46,031 nt of DNA from Craterilacuibacter sinensis (GTDB lineage: Bacteria > Pseudomonadota > Gammaproteobacteria > Burkholderiales > Chromobacteriaceae). The notes beneath the pieces are model-generated. The model saw only the letters and a program-made list of their open reading frames with translations. It was not told the DNA's origin and did no database searches. Position 1 is the stretch's first letter; every line of letters starts with the position of its first letter. The stretch is from contig NZ_WSSB01000018.1 in NCBI RefSeq assembly GCF_009831765.1, positions 1 to 46,031 of the forward strand, given 5' to 3'. This document shows positions 17,196 to 27,769 of this stretch, one piece after another. The position numbers and the translations under genes were made by a program.

Positions 17196-18611
17196 TCAGT
17201 GCTGGGCCGGTGCGTTCCAGCCCCCCCCCAGTGCCTTGTACAGATTGACTGAAGCTTGCAGCTGATCCAGCCGCGCACTGACCAATTGCAGCTCGGCCTG
17301 ATAAGAGCCGCGCTCCGAGTCCAGTACCTCAAGATAGCTGGAATAGCCGTTATCGTAGCGCAAACGGGCCAGACGCAAGCTTTCCTGCAGCGCCTGCAAC
17401 TGGGTAAACAAGGCAGCCTGACGGTCACGCGCAGTCCGGGTAAACGACAAGGCATCCAGCGTCTCGCCAAATGCACTCTGGATGGCCAGCTCGTACGCCG
17501 CCAGCGCCTGTTTCTGCTGCGCACTCGCGGCATCGACGCCGGCGCCGGTCTTGCCCCAGTCGAAAATAGGCATGGCCAGATTACCGACAAAACTCCAGGT
17601 GCGGGTCGGTCCGCTAAACAGCGTATCCAGTGCCGCGCTTTGCGAGCCCAGCAAGCCAGTCAGACCGATGCTGGGGAAGTAGGCGGCACGCGCCACGCCG
17701 ATGCGTGCGTTGGCGGCCTTGAGCTGCTGCTCGGCAGCCTGCACATCGGGACGGCGCATCAATAGCTCGGATGGCAGGCCGGACGGGATATTGACCGGCA
17801 CCTGCAGCGCTTCCAACTCACTGCCGCGCGCCACCTTGCTGTCTACCAGCGCCCGTGGCGAGCGGCCCAACAAGATGGCCAACGCGTTTTCGCTCTGGAT
17901 GACCGACTGCTCAAGCGATGGCACAGCGGCACGCGCCGATGCAGCCTCCGCCTCGGCCTGGCGATAGGTCAGCTCGGAGGTGACCCCGCCTTCGAAGCGG
18001 CGCTTGTTGATGCGCAGCGACTCCTCGCGCGACACCAGCGTACGCCGGGTAATATCGAGCTGGGTATCAAAGCTGCGCAGCTGGAAATAGGTTTGCGCCA
18101 CCGTGGCCGCAACAGACAAGCGGGTCGCATCACGGTTGTACTCGGAGGCCGCCAGATTGGCCAGCGCCGCCTCGTTGGCACGCCTGAGCTTGCCCCACAG
18201 ATCCAGCTCCCAGCTCAGTGCGCCATTGGCAGTACGCGCATCGGACACCTGAGAGCCCGCAGCGGAATCCGCCGAGGTACGCCCGCGCTGATAACCGGCG
18301 TTGGCCGAGAGCTGTGGCGCCAGATTGGCACGGGCGATGCCGGCCTGGGCACGCGCTTCTTCCACGCGTGCCGCAGCCTGCGCCAGATTGCGGTTATACG
18401 CCAGCGCCTCGTCGACCAGCTGGTCCAGCACCGGATCGTTAAACGATTTCCACCAGTCAGGCGCCACGTTGACATCGGCGGCTACGGCCGGAGCCACGGC
18501 CCCCGCCTGCCAGGCGCCCGGCATTTCCACGACCGGACGGGAGTAGTCGGGGCCGACCGCGCAACCGGTCAGCGCGATGGCGAGCCATAGCGGCAGACTT
18601 TTAATGAGCAT
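17196..18611 (-). CDS. RND efflux outer-membrane channel lipoprotein (OprM/NodT family)
   Basis: A 471-residue TolC-like channel that would complete the tripartite pump. The signal peptide ends in lipobox LTGC (Cys17), followed by AVGPDYSRP, the classic start of mature OprM-type proteins. Two OEP repeats follow, with [16 protein letters not shown] in the first half and [16 protein letters not shown] in the second. I chose the ATG at 18611, which overlaps the pump gene stop by 11 bp; an in-frame ATG at 18644 would lie deeper inside the pump gene. It is the last gene of the adaptor-pump-channel operon. Confidence 0.93.
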   Translation of the reverse strand: MLIKSLPLWLAIALTGCAVGPDYSRPVVEMPGAWQAGAVAPAVAADVNVAPDWWKSFNDPVLDQLVDEALAYNRNLAQAAARVEEARAQAGIARANLAPQLSANAGYQRGRTSADSAAGSQVSDARTANGALSWELDLWGKLRRANEAALANLAASEYNRDATRLSVAATVAQTYFQLRSFDTQLDITRRTLVSREESLRINKRRFEGGVTSELTYRQAEAEAASARAAVPSLEQSVIQSENALAILLGRSPRALVDSKVARGSELEALQVPVNIPSGLPSELLMRRPDVQAAEQQLKAANARIGVARAAYFPSIGLTGLLGSQSAALDTLFSGPTRTWSFVGNLAMPIFDWGKTGAGVDAASAQQKQALAAYELAIQSAFGETLDALSFTRTARDRQAALFTQLQALQESLRLARLRYDNGYSSYLEVLDSERGSYQAELQLVSARLDQLQASVNLYKALGGGWNAPAQH

Positions 18612-21600
18612 CGGTAGACTCCTTGATTTCAGTGTGGCCTTCATCCGGCGCCTGGTAATGATCCTTGCCCTTGTTCGACGCCTTCATGATCAACAGGAAG
18701 AAGAGCGGAATAAAGAATACCGCGATAAAGGTCGCCGCCAGCATGCCGCCGATCACACCGGTACCGATGGCATGACGGCTGGCCGAACCCGCGCCAGACG
18801 AAATCGCCAATGGCACCACGCCCAGAATAAAGGCCAGCGAGGTCATCACGATAGGACGGAAACGCAGCTTGGCCGCTTCCATCGCCGAGTCAAACAGGCT
18901 CTCCCCTTCCTCGAACTTCATCACCGCAAATTCGACAATCAGAATCGCGTTCTTCGCCGCCAGACCGATCAGCGCCACCAGCGCCACCTGGAAGTAGATG
19001 TCGTTCTGCAGGCCGCGCAGCCAGGTCGCCAGGATCGCGCCGAACAGCGCGAACGGCACCGCCGTCAACACCGCGATCGGCAAGGTCCAGCGCTCGTACT
19101 GTGCAGCCAGGATCAGGAACACCATGATCATACCGAAGCCGAACACCATGAAGGTCGAGCCGCTGGTCGACTGTTCCTGATACGCGCTACCGCTCCACGA
19201 CAGCGAGTAATCAGCCGGCAGGACTTCCTTGGCCACTTCTTCCATCGCGATCAGTGATTCGCCCGAGCTGTAACCCGGTGCCGGACCGCCCACCACCTTG
19301 GCGGCAGGGAAAGCGTTGAAGCGCTCCATGGTCTGCGGGCCTGTAGTCATTTCCACCGTCACCAGCGAGGTCAGCGGGATCATGTTGCCACTGACCGAGC
19401 GTACATAGATATTGCGCAGGTCTTCGATCTTGGAGCGGAAGTCTTCCTCGGACTGCAACTGTACCTTGTAGATACGGCCGAACTTGTTGAAGTCATTCAC
19501 ATACAGCGAACCGAAGGTACTCTGCATGGTGTCGAACACCTGGTTGATCTGCACGCCGTAAGCGACCGTTTTCTCGCGGTCAAGCTTGACGTTGATCTGC
19601 GGCACATCCGCCGAGAAGGTGGTCGACAGGCCGGAGAGCTCAGGACGCTTGGATGCTTCGGCGATCAGCTTCTTCACCTGTACGCTCATCTCTTCCGGCG
19701 ATGCCCCGCCACGGCTCTGGATATAGGCTTCAAAACCGCCAGTGGATGACATGCCGGAAATCGGCGGCGGATTGAAGGCCAGTACCACGCCTTCCGGAAT
19801 CTTCGCCCCCAGCTTGAAGATATCCTTCACCACGGCAAAGGCAGACTGGTCGGCCGAGTTGCGCTCGCTCCACGGCTTGAGCGTGACAAAGCTGACGCCG
19901 GCGTTGGTCTTGTTGCCGCCGGACAGGATATCGAAGCCGGCAAAGTTCATCACCACCTTGACCGCCGGGTTCTGCTGCAGATCCTTGCCCATCTTGTCCA
20001 TGGTGGCTGCCGTGCGCGACAGCGAGGCGCCATCGGGCAGGATCACCGCACCGATCACATAGCCCTGGTCTTCTTCCGGTGCCAGCGAACCTGGCACCAT
20101 ATTGAACAGGCCGGCGGTAATCGCAATCATGCCGCCGAACATCACGAAGGCCACAAAGGAACGCTTGAGCAGGAAACGCACGCCCGAGGCGTAATGGTGG
20201 GTAATCTTGTCGAACAGATTGTTGAACGCGGTAAAGAAACGGTTAGGCTGCTGGTGCCCTTCTTTCAGCAGGATCGCGCACAAGGCCGGCGTCAGCGTCA
20301 GCGCGACGATGCCGGAAATGGTCACCGACACCGCAATGGTGATGGCGAACTGCTTGTACATCTGACCGGCGATACCCCCCAGGAAAGCTACCGGCAGGAA
20401 CACCGACACCAGCACCAGCACGATGGCCACCACAGGACCAGCGACCTCTTCCATCGCCTTGATCGCAGCCTGACGCGGCCCCAGCTTCTCGGTACTCATG
20501 ATGCGCTCGACGTTTTCCAGCACCACGATCGCGTCGTCGACCACGATACCGATGGCCAGCACCATGCCGAACAGTGTCAGCGTGTTGATGGAGAAACCCA
20601 GTGCATACATGCCGGCAAAGGTGCCGATAATCGACACTGGCACCGCCAGACACGGAATCAATGTTGCACGCCAGTTCTGCAGGAACAGGTAGACCACCAG
20701 GAATACCAGCACCATGGCTTCGGCGAAGGTCTTGTACACCTCTTCGATCGACACGCGCACAAAGTCGGTGGTGTCGTAAGGAATGGAATATTCCAGCCCG
20801 CCCGGGAAGCTCTGCGACAGCTTGGCCATGGTCGCATTCACCGCATCGGCCACCGCCAGCTGGTTGGCTCCCGGCGACAGATAGATACCGACAGGTACGG
20901 TTGGCAGGCCGTTATATGTACCCTTGAAGTCGTAGTTCAGAGCGCCCAACTCGACCCGTGCCACGTCTTTCAGGCGCAGATTGGAGCCATCCGGGTTCGA
21001 GCGCACGATGATGTTCTCGAACTCGGTCACATCGGTCAGACGACCCTGCGTCGTCACCGTGTAGGTGAACTCGGTCGGCTTCACCATCGGTTCGGCGCCG
21101 ACCTTGCCGGCAGCGTATTGTGCGTTCTGCTGGTTGATAGCGGTCGAAATATCCGATGGTGTCAGCTTGAGCTTGGCCAATTGGTCGGGCTTGAGCCAGA
21201 CCCGCATCGCGTAGTCCTGCGACGCGAAATTGACCACGCTACCCACACCGGGGATACGCTTGAGTTCGTCGACGATATTCAGCGTGGCGTAGTTGCTGAT
21301 AAACAGCGTGTCGTAACGCTTGTCCGGCGACACCAGCGAGATGATCTGCAACATCGCAGTCGACTGCTTGGTCACCGTCACACCCTGGCGGCGCACTTCC
21401 TGCGGCAGCTGGGTCAGCGCCGACTGCACGCGGTTATTGACGTCGATGGTCGCCTGGTCGGGATCGGTACCGATCTTGAAGCTGACGTTGAGCGAGAGTA
21501 CACCGTTACTCGAGCTGGACGACTGCAGGTAGATCATGTTCTCGACACCGTTGATCGACTGCTCCAGCGGAGAAGCGACCGTGTCGGCGATCACCTGGGC

Positions 21601-21762
21601 CGAGGCGCCCGGGTATGTGGCCTGCACCTGCACCACCGGCGGCACGATGTCCGGGTACTGCTCGACCGGCAAAGCGGTAATGGCAGCCAGACCCGCCAGC
21701 ATGATGATCAGCGAGATCACCGTGGCAAAGATCGGTCGCCTGATAAAGAAGGCAGAAAACAT
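18601..21762 (-). CDS. RND multidrug efflux pump inner-membrane transporter (AcrB/MexB type, HAE1)
   Basis: A 1053-residue proton-driven exporter of the hydrophobe/amphiphile type. It starts [15 protein letters not shown] and has the two-half layout of about 12 membrane helices with large periplasmic loops. The helix-4 proton-relay acids are seen in [18 protein letters not shown]. Others are [17 protein letters not shown] near the N-terminus and [17 protein letters not shown] in the second half. AGGAG precedes the ATG. It lies 18 bp after the adaptor gene and overlaps the channel gene. Likely substrates are diverse drugs, detergents or bile-like compounds, by family. Confidence 0.95.
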   Translation of the reverse strand: MFSAFFIRRPIFATVISLIIMLAGLAAITALPVEQYPDIVPPVVQVQATYPGASAQVIADTVASPLEQSINGVENMIYLQSSSSSNGVLSLNVSFKIGTDPDQATIDVNNRVQSALTQLPQEVRRQGVTVTKQSTAMLQIISLVSPDKRYDTLFISNYATLNIVDELKRIPGVGSVVNFASQDYAMRVWLKPDQLAKLKLTPSDISTAINQQNAQYAAGKVGAEPMVKPTEFTYTVTTQGRLTDVTEFENIIVRSNPDGSNLRLKDVARVELGALNYDFKGTYNGLPTVPVGIYLSPGANQLAVADAVNATMAKLSQSFPGGLEYSIPYDTTDFVRVSIEEVYKTFAEAMVLVFLVVYLFLQNWRATLIPCLAVPVSIIGTFAGMYALGFSINTLTLFGMVLAIGIVVDDAIVVLENVERIMSTEKLGPRQAAIKAMEEVAGPVVAIVLVLVSVFLPVAFLGGIAGQMYKQFAITIAVSVTISGIVALTLTPALCAILLKEGHQQPNRFFTAFNNLFDKITHHYASGVRFLLKRSFVAFVMFGGMIAITAGLFNMVPGSLAPEEDQGYVIGAVILPDGASLSRTAATMDKMGKDLQQNPAVKVVMNFAGFDILSGGNKTNAGVSFVTLKPWSERNSADQSAFAVVKDIFKLGAKIPEGVVLAFNPPPISGMSSTGGFEAYIQSRGGASPEEMSVQVKKLIAEASKRPELSGLSTTFSADVPQINVKLDREKTVAYGVQINQVFDTMQSTFGSLYVNDFNKFGRIYKVQLQSEEDFRSKIEDLRNIYVRSVSGNMIPLTSLVTVEMTTGPQTMERFNAFPAAKVVGGPAPGYSSGESLIAMEEVAKEVLPADYSLSWSGSAYQEQSTSGSTFMVFGFGMIMVFLILAAQYERWTLPIAVLTAVPFALFGAILATWLRGLQNDIYFQVALVALIGLAAKNAILIVEFAVMKFEEGESLFDSAMEAAKLRFRPIVMTSLAFILGVVPLAISSGAGSASRHAIGTGVIGGMLAATFIAVFFIPLFFLLIMKASNKGKDHYQAPDEGHTEIKESTDAH

Positions 21763-21780
21763 GGGGTCAGACTCCTTTTA

Positions 21781-22971
21781 TCAGCCTTGGGCCTGAGCGG
21801 CAGGCGCGGAAGCGGCAGGCTTGCTGCCGGCCTCGTGCGGCGTCACCGGTGCACCCGGGCGCAGCTTGAGGATATTGTCGACCACGACGCGATCGCCCTT
21901 GGCCAGACCACTGCCAATCACGAAGTCCGCACCGACCTGATCGATCACCTCGACCGGGCGCGGCTCGGCCTTGCCTTCCTTGTTCACCGTCCACACCAGC
22001 TTGCCCTGCTGCGTGGTCAATACCGCCACCTGCGGCACGGTAACCGCGCTAATGCGCTGGGCACCCTTGAGCGTCACACGCACAAACTGGCCCGGCAACA
22101 GCATGCCTTGCGGGTTGTCGAACTGGGCACGGCTGCTAATGGTGCCGGTATCGGTGTTCACTACATTGTCGGAGAAGTTGATCTTGCCGATCTGGTCAAA
22201 GGTCGAGCCGTCGGACATTTTCACCGACACCTGATAGGCATTCTGTGCAGGCACCCGCACACGCCCTTCGTCGATATCGCGGCGCAGTTTCTGCGCTTCG
22301 TTATCCGAGAAAGAGAAATTCACATAAATAGGATTCAGCTGCGAAATGCGAGTCAGCATGCTGTTCGGGGTGACCAAGCTACCTTCAGACACTACGTCCA
22401 GACTGGTCAGACCGGATATCGGGGCGGTGACTTTGGTGTAACCCAGATTGATCTGCGCCTGCTTAAGCGTAGCGCGAGCCGACTCGACAGCAGCCTTGCC
22501 ACTTTCAAAGGCGGCCAAGGCATTATCCCTGTCCTGCTGGCTGACGGCATTTTCCTTGAACAGGGGCAGCACGCGGTCGTAGGTGCGCTTGGCCTGATTG
22601 TAGTTGGCCTCTTGTACCGCCAGATTGCCTTTGGCCTGATCTACCGCTGCGATATAGGTATCGGGGCCGATCTCGAACAGCGTTTCGCCCTGCTTGACGC
22701 GGCGTCCTTCGACAAAATTGCGGTGCAACAGAATGCCCTCGACGCGAGCGCGCACCTGAACCTCACGGAAACCCGCAGCCTGGCCGGCGTATTCAAAAGT
22801 CAGCGGGATATCCTTGGGCTGAATGGACACCACGGTTACCGGCATAGGGGGCATCGCGCCCTGTTGGCCAACCGCGCCTTCATCCTTGCTACAAGCCATC
22901 AGGCTGGCGGCGACGGCTGTCAGCAACAGCCAAGTAACGGGTCTTTTCATTTTTACACTCGATGGTGACAT
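21781..22971 (-). CDS. RND efflux periplasmic adaptor lipoprotein (AcrA/MexA type)
   Basis: A 396-residue membrane-fusion protein linking pump and channel. The lipobox LMAC gives Cys27. A lipoyl half-motif (VQVRARVEGILLHRNFVEGRRVKQGE), an alpha-hairpin with heptads (about residues 105-175), the second lipoyl half YTKVTAPISGL and a beta-barrel follow. The C-terminus is Ala/Pro rich. I chose the ATG at 22971 because GAGGAA lies about 6 nt upstream; Met8 of this frame (22950) is an alternative. It is first in the minus-strand pump operon, facing the divergent TetR gene across 221 bp with a palindromic operator. Confidence 0.93.
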   Translation of the reverse strand: MSPSSVKMKRPVTWLLLTAVAASLMACSKDEGAVGQQGAMPPMPVTVVSIQPKDIPLTFEYAGQAAGFREVQVRARVEGILLHRNFVEGRRVKQGETLFEIGPDTYIAAVDQAKGNLAVQEANYNQAKRTYDRVLPLFKENAVSQQDRDNALAAFESGKAAVESARATLKQAQINLGYTKVTAPISGLTSLDVVSEGSLVTPNSMLTRISQLNPIYVNFSFSDNEAQKLRRDIDEGRVRVPAQNAYQVSVKMSDGSTFDQIGKINFSDNVVNTDTGTISSRAQFDNPQGMLLPGQFVRVTLKGAQRISAVTVPQVAVLTTQQGKLVWTVNKEGKAEPRPVEVIDQVGADFVIGSGLAKGDRVVVDNILKLRPGAPVTPHEAGSKPAASAPAAQAQG

Positions 22972-23056
22972 GTTGTCTTCCTCGGAAACAGATATCCAAA
23001 CCATACACATATCTTTCCCAGAATAGATTACATATTGTGTTTTTGGAGATGGACTG

Positions 23057-23090
23057 CATTTTACATACATACAAGCATGAATGTAAAATG
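23057..23090. promoter_or_regulatory. 34-bp palindromic operator between pump and TetR genes
   Basis: CATTTTACATACAT (23057-23070) and ATGAATGTAAAATG (23077-23090) are complementary at 13 of 14 positions, around ACAAGC. The half-sites TACATACA and TGAATGTA resemble those of operators bound by AcrR and TtgR, TetR-type repressors of RND pumps. It overlaps the predicted pump promoter, so repression of the pump and autoregulation of the regulator are the likely outcome. Confidence 0.8.
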
Positions 23091-23094
23091 GCAA
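23066..23094 (-). promoter_or_regulatory. Predicted promoter of the RND pump operon
   Basis: On the minus strand, TTGCCA (23094-23089) is a 5/6 match to the -35 consensus. After exactly 17 nt comes TATGTA (23071-23066) as a weak -10. Spacer and -10 lie inside the palindromic operator. Confidence 0.5.
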
Positions 23095-23192
23095 AAAACC
23101 TGTTCCAACACTCCGCTATACCTCTTAGCGACGAATCAATATTTGTTGCGCCCGATACACGCAACAGCACACTGATAAAAAAGCAGGCAGCT

Positions 23193-23831
23193 ATGGCCAG
23201 AAAAACCAAAGAAGAAGCGGAACAAACCCGGAAAAAACTTCTGGAAACGGCAGCACTGCTGTTCTGGGAAAAAGGAGTCAGTCATACTTCACTCGCCGAC
23301 ATTGCCAGCTCCGCAGGGCTGACCCGCGGTGCCATCTACTGGCATTTCAAGGACAAGCTCGACCTGTTCTACGCCATGAGTCAGCAAGTGGTACCGCCCT
23401 ATCACCAGATTTACGACACCATGGAGCGCAATGCGGCAGACAATGCGGCCCGCAGTCTGTGGAACGGCGCGCTAGAAATCCTGACAAACGTAAGTAATTC
23501 ACCCGACATCCGCCGCATTCTGGGTATTCTGTTTTTTCGTTGTGAGTATGTAGGCGAGTTACAGTCGCTACAGATCGAGAATCTGGACTGGATCCGCCAG
23601 CTGCAGCAGCGCCTGATCCGCATCATAGAACTCGCTCAGCAGCAGGGACAACTCAAACCGGGCATAGATCCGGTCGCGGCGGCCATCGCCTGGCAGGCAC
23701 AGCAGCGTGGCCTGGTACAATTCAGCCTGTTACTGCCGGATACTCCCTTATTGCATAGCCAGCCCGAGAGCCTGTTAAAGCCCTATTTTTCGGGGGTTTT
23801 CAAGCCGGACTGCTGGCTGGCGCACGACTGA
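23193..23831 (+). CDS. TetR-family repressor of the RND pump (AcrR/TtgR type)
   Basis: A 212-residue regulator. The N-terminal helix-turn-helix reads TSLADIASSAGLTRGAIYWHF (about residues 32-52), preceded by ARKTKEEAEQTRKKLLETA, very like AcrR/TtgR/MtrR-class repressors. The remaining two-thirds is the helical ligand-binding domain, with FFRCEYVGEL. I chose the ATG at 23193; upstream in-frame ATGs run through the operator and are unlikely. It is divergent from the adaptor gene, and the shared operator makes it the obvious regulator of the pump and of itself. Confidence 0.92.
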   Translation: MARKTKEEAEQTRKKLLETAALLFWEKGVSHTSLADIASSAGLTRGAIYWHFKDKLDLFYAMSQQVVPPYHQIYDTMERNAADNAARSLWNGALEILTNVSNSPDIRRILGILFFRCEYVGELQSLQIENLDWIRQLQQRLIRIIELAQQQGQLKPGIDPVAAAIAWQAQQRGLVQFSLLLPDTPLLHSQPESLLKPYFSGVFKPDCWLAHD

Positions 23832-23867
23832 CGCAGCGGGCCGATTCCGGCTATAATGCCGGTTTTT
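23828..23867 (+). promoter_or_regulatory. Promoter of yadG-yadH-ibaG-murA with embedded small hairpin
   Basis: CTGACG (23828-23833), an 18-nt spacer and a perfect TATAAT (23852-23857). The TATAAT is also the loop of CCGGC-TATAAT-GCCGG (23847-23862), followed by five T, which may weakly terminate tetR transcripts. Confidence 0.6.
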
Positions 23868-23881
23868 CCCGTCGCGGCCTT

Positions 23882-24784
23882 ATGACTCCCGCCATTGAAA
23901 TCCAGTCGGTCAGCAAGAACTTCGGCACGCTCAAGGCGCTGGACGATGTCAGCTTTCGCGTCGAGGCCGGCGAATTTTTCGCCCTGCTCGGTCCCAATGG
24001 CGCGGGCAAGACCACGCTGATCTCGGCCATGGCGGGTTTATCACGCCAAACTAGCGGCCATATCCGCATACTCGGACACGACACCATCAGCGCAGCCTAT
24101 CTGGCCCGCAAAACCCTGGGCGTCGTACCGCAAGAACTGGTTTTCGACCCCTTCCTCTCGGTACGCGAAAGTCTGCGTTTCCAGTCCGGCTACTTCGGTC
24201 TCAAACACAATGATGACTGGCTGGATGAACTACTGGAAAAACTGGGGCTGAGCGACAAGGCCGATACCAATATGCGCGCGCTGTCCGGCGGCATGAAGCG
24301 CCGGGTGATGGTGGCACAGGCACTGGTACACCGCCCGCCGGTGATTGTGCTGGATGAGCCCACGGCCGGCGTCGATGTCGAGCTCAGGCAAAGCCTGTGG
24401 GCCTTTGTGCGCGAACTGAACCAGGCCGGGCACACCATCGTACTCACCACCCACTATCTGGAAGAAGCCGAGGCGTTGTGCAACCGCATCGCCATGTTGA
24501 AAAAAGGCAAACTGATCGCCCTGGAAGACAAAACCAAGCTTCTGGCGCACAGCAATGAGCGCGATGTATCGTTCAAGCTGTCGGCTGCACTGCCGGACGC
24601 GCTCTTGCCACTGAAAGTCCGCGATGAAGGCCAGCGTGTGGTGTTGCGCCTGCCGGAAATCGCCCGCATCGAACAAGTATTGGCCACTTTGCGCGAAGCG
24701 CGGATAGAGGTCCGGGAGATGACGGTGATAGAAACAGATCTGGAAAGCGTCTTCGTCCATATGATGCAAGGAGGGAAAGCCTGA
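23882..24784 (+). CDS. yadG: ABC-2 type transporter ATP-binding protein (YadG-like)
   Basis: A 300-residue ABC ATPase of the DrrA/YadG kind. Walker A is LLGPNGAGKTTL, the signature is LSGGMKRR and Walker B is VIVLDEPTAGVD, followed by TTHYLEEAE. It has a C-terminal extension typical of exporters whose permease is a separate gene. The permease gene starts within its stop (TGATG at 24782-24786). The exported substrate is unknown. In many betaproteobacteria this pair stands between the mla genes and ibaG-murA, as here except for the inserted efflux genes. Confidence 0.9.
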   Translation: MTPAIEIQSVSKNFGTLKALDDVSFRVEAGEFFALLGPNGAGKTTLISAMAGLSRQTSGHIRILGHDTISAAYLARKTLGVVPQELVFDPFLSVRESLRFQSGYFGLKHNDDWLDELLEKLGLSDKADTNMRALSGGMKRRVMVAQALVHRPPVIVLDEPTAGVDVELRQSLWAFVRELNQAGHTIVLTTHYLEEAEALCNRIAMLKKGKLIALEDKTKLLAHSNERDVSFKLSAALPDALLPLKVRDEGQRVVLRLPEIARIEQVLATLREARIEVREMTVIETDLESVFVHMMQGGKA

Positions 24785-25539
24785 TGCAGGGGTTTTACAC
24801 GCTGTTCAGGAAAGAAATCCTGCGCTTTTGGAAAGTGGCGTTTCAGACTGTTGCCGCGCCGGTGCTGACCGCATTGATGTATCAGCTGATCTTTTCCCAT
24901 GTAATGGCACGCCATCTCGAGGTTTACCCCGGCATCAGCTATACCGCCTTCCTGATTCCCGGTCTTGCCATGATGTCGATGACGCAAAACGCCTTTGCCA
25001 ATGGCTCCAGCAGCCTGATTCAGTCCAAGATCACCGGCAATATCGTGTTCCTGCTGCTGTCGCCGCTCGGGCCCTTGCAATTCTTTGCGGCCTACCTGGC
25101 TGCCGCCATCGTCCGCGGACTGGTGGTCGGCGCGGGCGTGATTGCCATTACCGCCTGGTTCGGCATGCCCTTGCCGCAAGCACCGCTGTGGATCTTCGCC
25201 TTTGCCGTGCTGGGCTGTGGAGTACTGGGCGCGCTGGGTATTATTGCCGGCATCTGGGCAGAAAAATTCGACCAGTTGGCCGCCTTCCAGAATTTCATTA
25301 TCCTGCCGCTAACTTTTTTATCCGGTGTGTTCTACTCGATAGACAGCCTGCCACCGCTGTGGCGTGCCATTTCGCATTTGAACCCTGTTTTTTACATGAT
25401 AGACGGCTTCCGCTACGGCTTTTTCGGTCAGGCCGACGTCAGCCCATGGCTGGCACTGGCCGTGGTTGGCAGCAGTTTTGTTCTGCTTTCTTCGCTAGGT
25501 TTGTGGATGATCAAGGTCGGCTACAAGCTGCGCCATTAA
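24784..25539 (+). CDS. yadH: ABC-2 type transporter permease (YadH-like)
   Basis: A 251-residue permease with six predicted helices and the ABC-2 start GFYTLFRKEILRFWKVAFQTVAAPV. The conserved ABC-2 segment near the fifth helix reads LPLTFLSGVFYSIDSLPPLW, followed by LNPVFYMIDGFRYGF. It overlaps the ATPase gene by one base, so the two make one transporter. ibaG follows 27 bp downstream. Confidence 0.9.
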   Translation: MQGFYTLFRKEILRFWKVAFQTVAAPVLTALMYQLIFSHVMARHLEVYPGISYTAFLIPGLAMMSMTQNAFANGSSSLIQSKITGNIVFLLLSPLGPLQFFAAYLAAAIVRGLVVGAGVIAITAWFGMPLPQAPLWIFAFAVLGCGVLGALGIIAGIWAEKFDQLAAFQNFIILPLTFLSGVFYSIDSLPPLWRAISHLNPVFYMIDGFRYGFFGQADVSPWLALAVVGSSFVLLSSLGLWMIKVGYKLRH

Positions 25540-25566
25540 GCTACTTTTTTAGGAATATCCCGTACC

Positions 25567-25812
25567 ATGGTTACACCTGATTACATCAAGCAACTGATCA
25601 CTGCCTCGCTGCCTTGTACCCACATCGTAGTCGAGGGGGATGACGGCACCCATTTCTCGGCGGTAATCGTCAGTGCGGAGTTTTCCGGCCGCAACCGTGT
25701 GCAGCAACACCAGTTGGTCTACAAGGCACTGGGCGACCGCATGCGTGACGAAATCCACGCTCTTTCGATGAAAACATTCAGCCCACAAGAATGGGCTGAG
25801 CAACAAGGCTGA
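25567..25812 (+). CDS. ibaG: BolA-family protein IbaG
   Basis: An 81-residue BolA-like protein. The domain covers nearly all of it: HIVVEGDDGTHFSAVIVSAEFSG, then NRVQQHQLVYKALGDRM with the conserved His, and HALSMKTFSPQEW at the end. BolA-type proteins partner with monothiol glutaredoxins in iron-sulfur handling. Linkage to murA (3 bp apart) is the classic arrangement for ibaG. Confidence 0.92.
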   Translation: MVTPDYIKQLITASLPCTHIVVEGDDGTHFSAVIVSAEFSGRNRVQQHQLVYKALGDRMRDEIHALSMKTFSPQEWAEQQG

Positions 25813-27069
<1,257 letters not shown>

Positions 27070-27130
27070 AGATACTGAGCGGAAAATGGGCACAGCCCGC
27101 CTAGGCGGGCGGCTCAGACTGAAAATTCAA

Positions 27131-27163
27131 CAGCCCTGCAGGCTAAACCTGCCGGGCTGTTTT
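27131..27163 (+). terminator. Intrinsic terminator of murA
   Basis: CAGCCCTGCAGG (27131-27142) pairs with CCTGCCGGGCTG (27148-27159) with one mismatch, followed by TTTT. Just before it, GCCCGCCTAGGCGGGC (27095-27110) is a perfect palindrome without a T-run. Confidence 0.8.
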
Positions 27164-27431
27164 CTATTGACCATGGCAAGCCTTGCCCTGCCATGGGCAG
27201 ATTCGCTCATTTCATAAGCAAAGCAGCTGCTGGATCTCCTGCCGTAGCCCACACAGAACGCGCACAACCGGCAACGCTGGCAGGTGAAAACGCTCAGGCA
27301 AACCGATACAAAATCAGCTGCGGCACAAGAAAGACATTAACGTCGACAAGAACGGTACATGCCAAATAACAACATTGCAAAATAATTAAACAAGCATTTC
27401 CAATTAGTCACAACACATAACAATAGGAGTC
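27164..27431. other. Gene-free spacer with nested palindromes and an AT-rich end
   Basis: No gene is seen. CCATGGCA (27171-27178) and TGCCATGG (27189-27196) are inverted repeats, and nested within them GGCAAG-C-CTTGCC (27175-27187) is a perfect palindrome. From about 27330 to 27430 the sequence is much richer in A/T than its surroundings. This AT-rich part leads into the small Cys-rich gene and probably contains its promoter, but I could not pick one confidently. Confidence 0.4.
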
Positions 27432-27710
27432 GTGCACACTGGATATTGCATTGACTTTACAAGTTTAGAGCCTTCCTTGAGTACTCCCTTTTCCGGGCGC
27501 TGCGATTTTTGCCGTCACCCCGCCAGCCTGGGCACACGCTACCACTCGCCGCGTGTAGAACACACGTTCTATTCGTGTGGTCGCTCGCTGTGCCAAGAGT
27601 TTGTCGATATCGGCATCCAGCGTCTGGATCAGCTGACGCCGCCCGCCCTGCTAGCCGGGCGCAGCGTGAGCTGCTTTGCGCTAGATATTCACTCCGGCGT
27701 TCCTGAGTAA
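27432..27710 (+). CDS. Small Cys-rich protein, possible zinc ribbon
   Basis: A 92-residue open frame of unknown family. Four cysteines form two pairs, CDFC and SCGRSLC, separated by about 20 residues with His between them, as in small zinc ribbons. The frame has no ATG. The only plausible start is the GTG at 27432, but AGGAG (27425-27429) is just 2 nt upstream, closer than usual. Its codon use resembles its neighbours and the product composition is protein-like, so it is probably real. It stands alone between murA and the convergent pta gene. Confidence 0.5.
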   Translation: MHTGYCIDFTSLEPSLSTPFSGRCDFCRHPASLGTRYHSPRVEHTFYSCGRSLCQEFVDIGIQRLDQLTPPALLAGRSVSCFALDIHSGVPE

Positions 27711-27718
27711 ATACCATG

Positions 27719-27750
27719 AAAAAGCCCCCATCAGCAGTGCTGTGGGGGCT
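27719..27750 (-). terminator. Intrinsic terminator of pta
   Basis: AGCCCCCA (27723-27730) pairs with TGGGGGCT (27743-27750). The loop extends the stem further through CAGCA-G-TGCTG. Five A (27719-27723) give the U-tract for minus-strand transcripts from pta. Confidence 0.88.
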
Positions 27751-27769
27751 TGTATCAAACAGCTAATAC

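Noticed and set aside
20194-22968. A very long plus-strand open frame opposite the RND pump and adaptor genes
   Set aside because: Its product is rich in His, Arg and Gln with no domain sense, and it mirrors strongly supported genes. It reflects the codon bias of the minus-strand genes.
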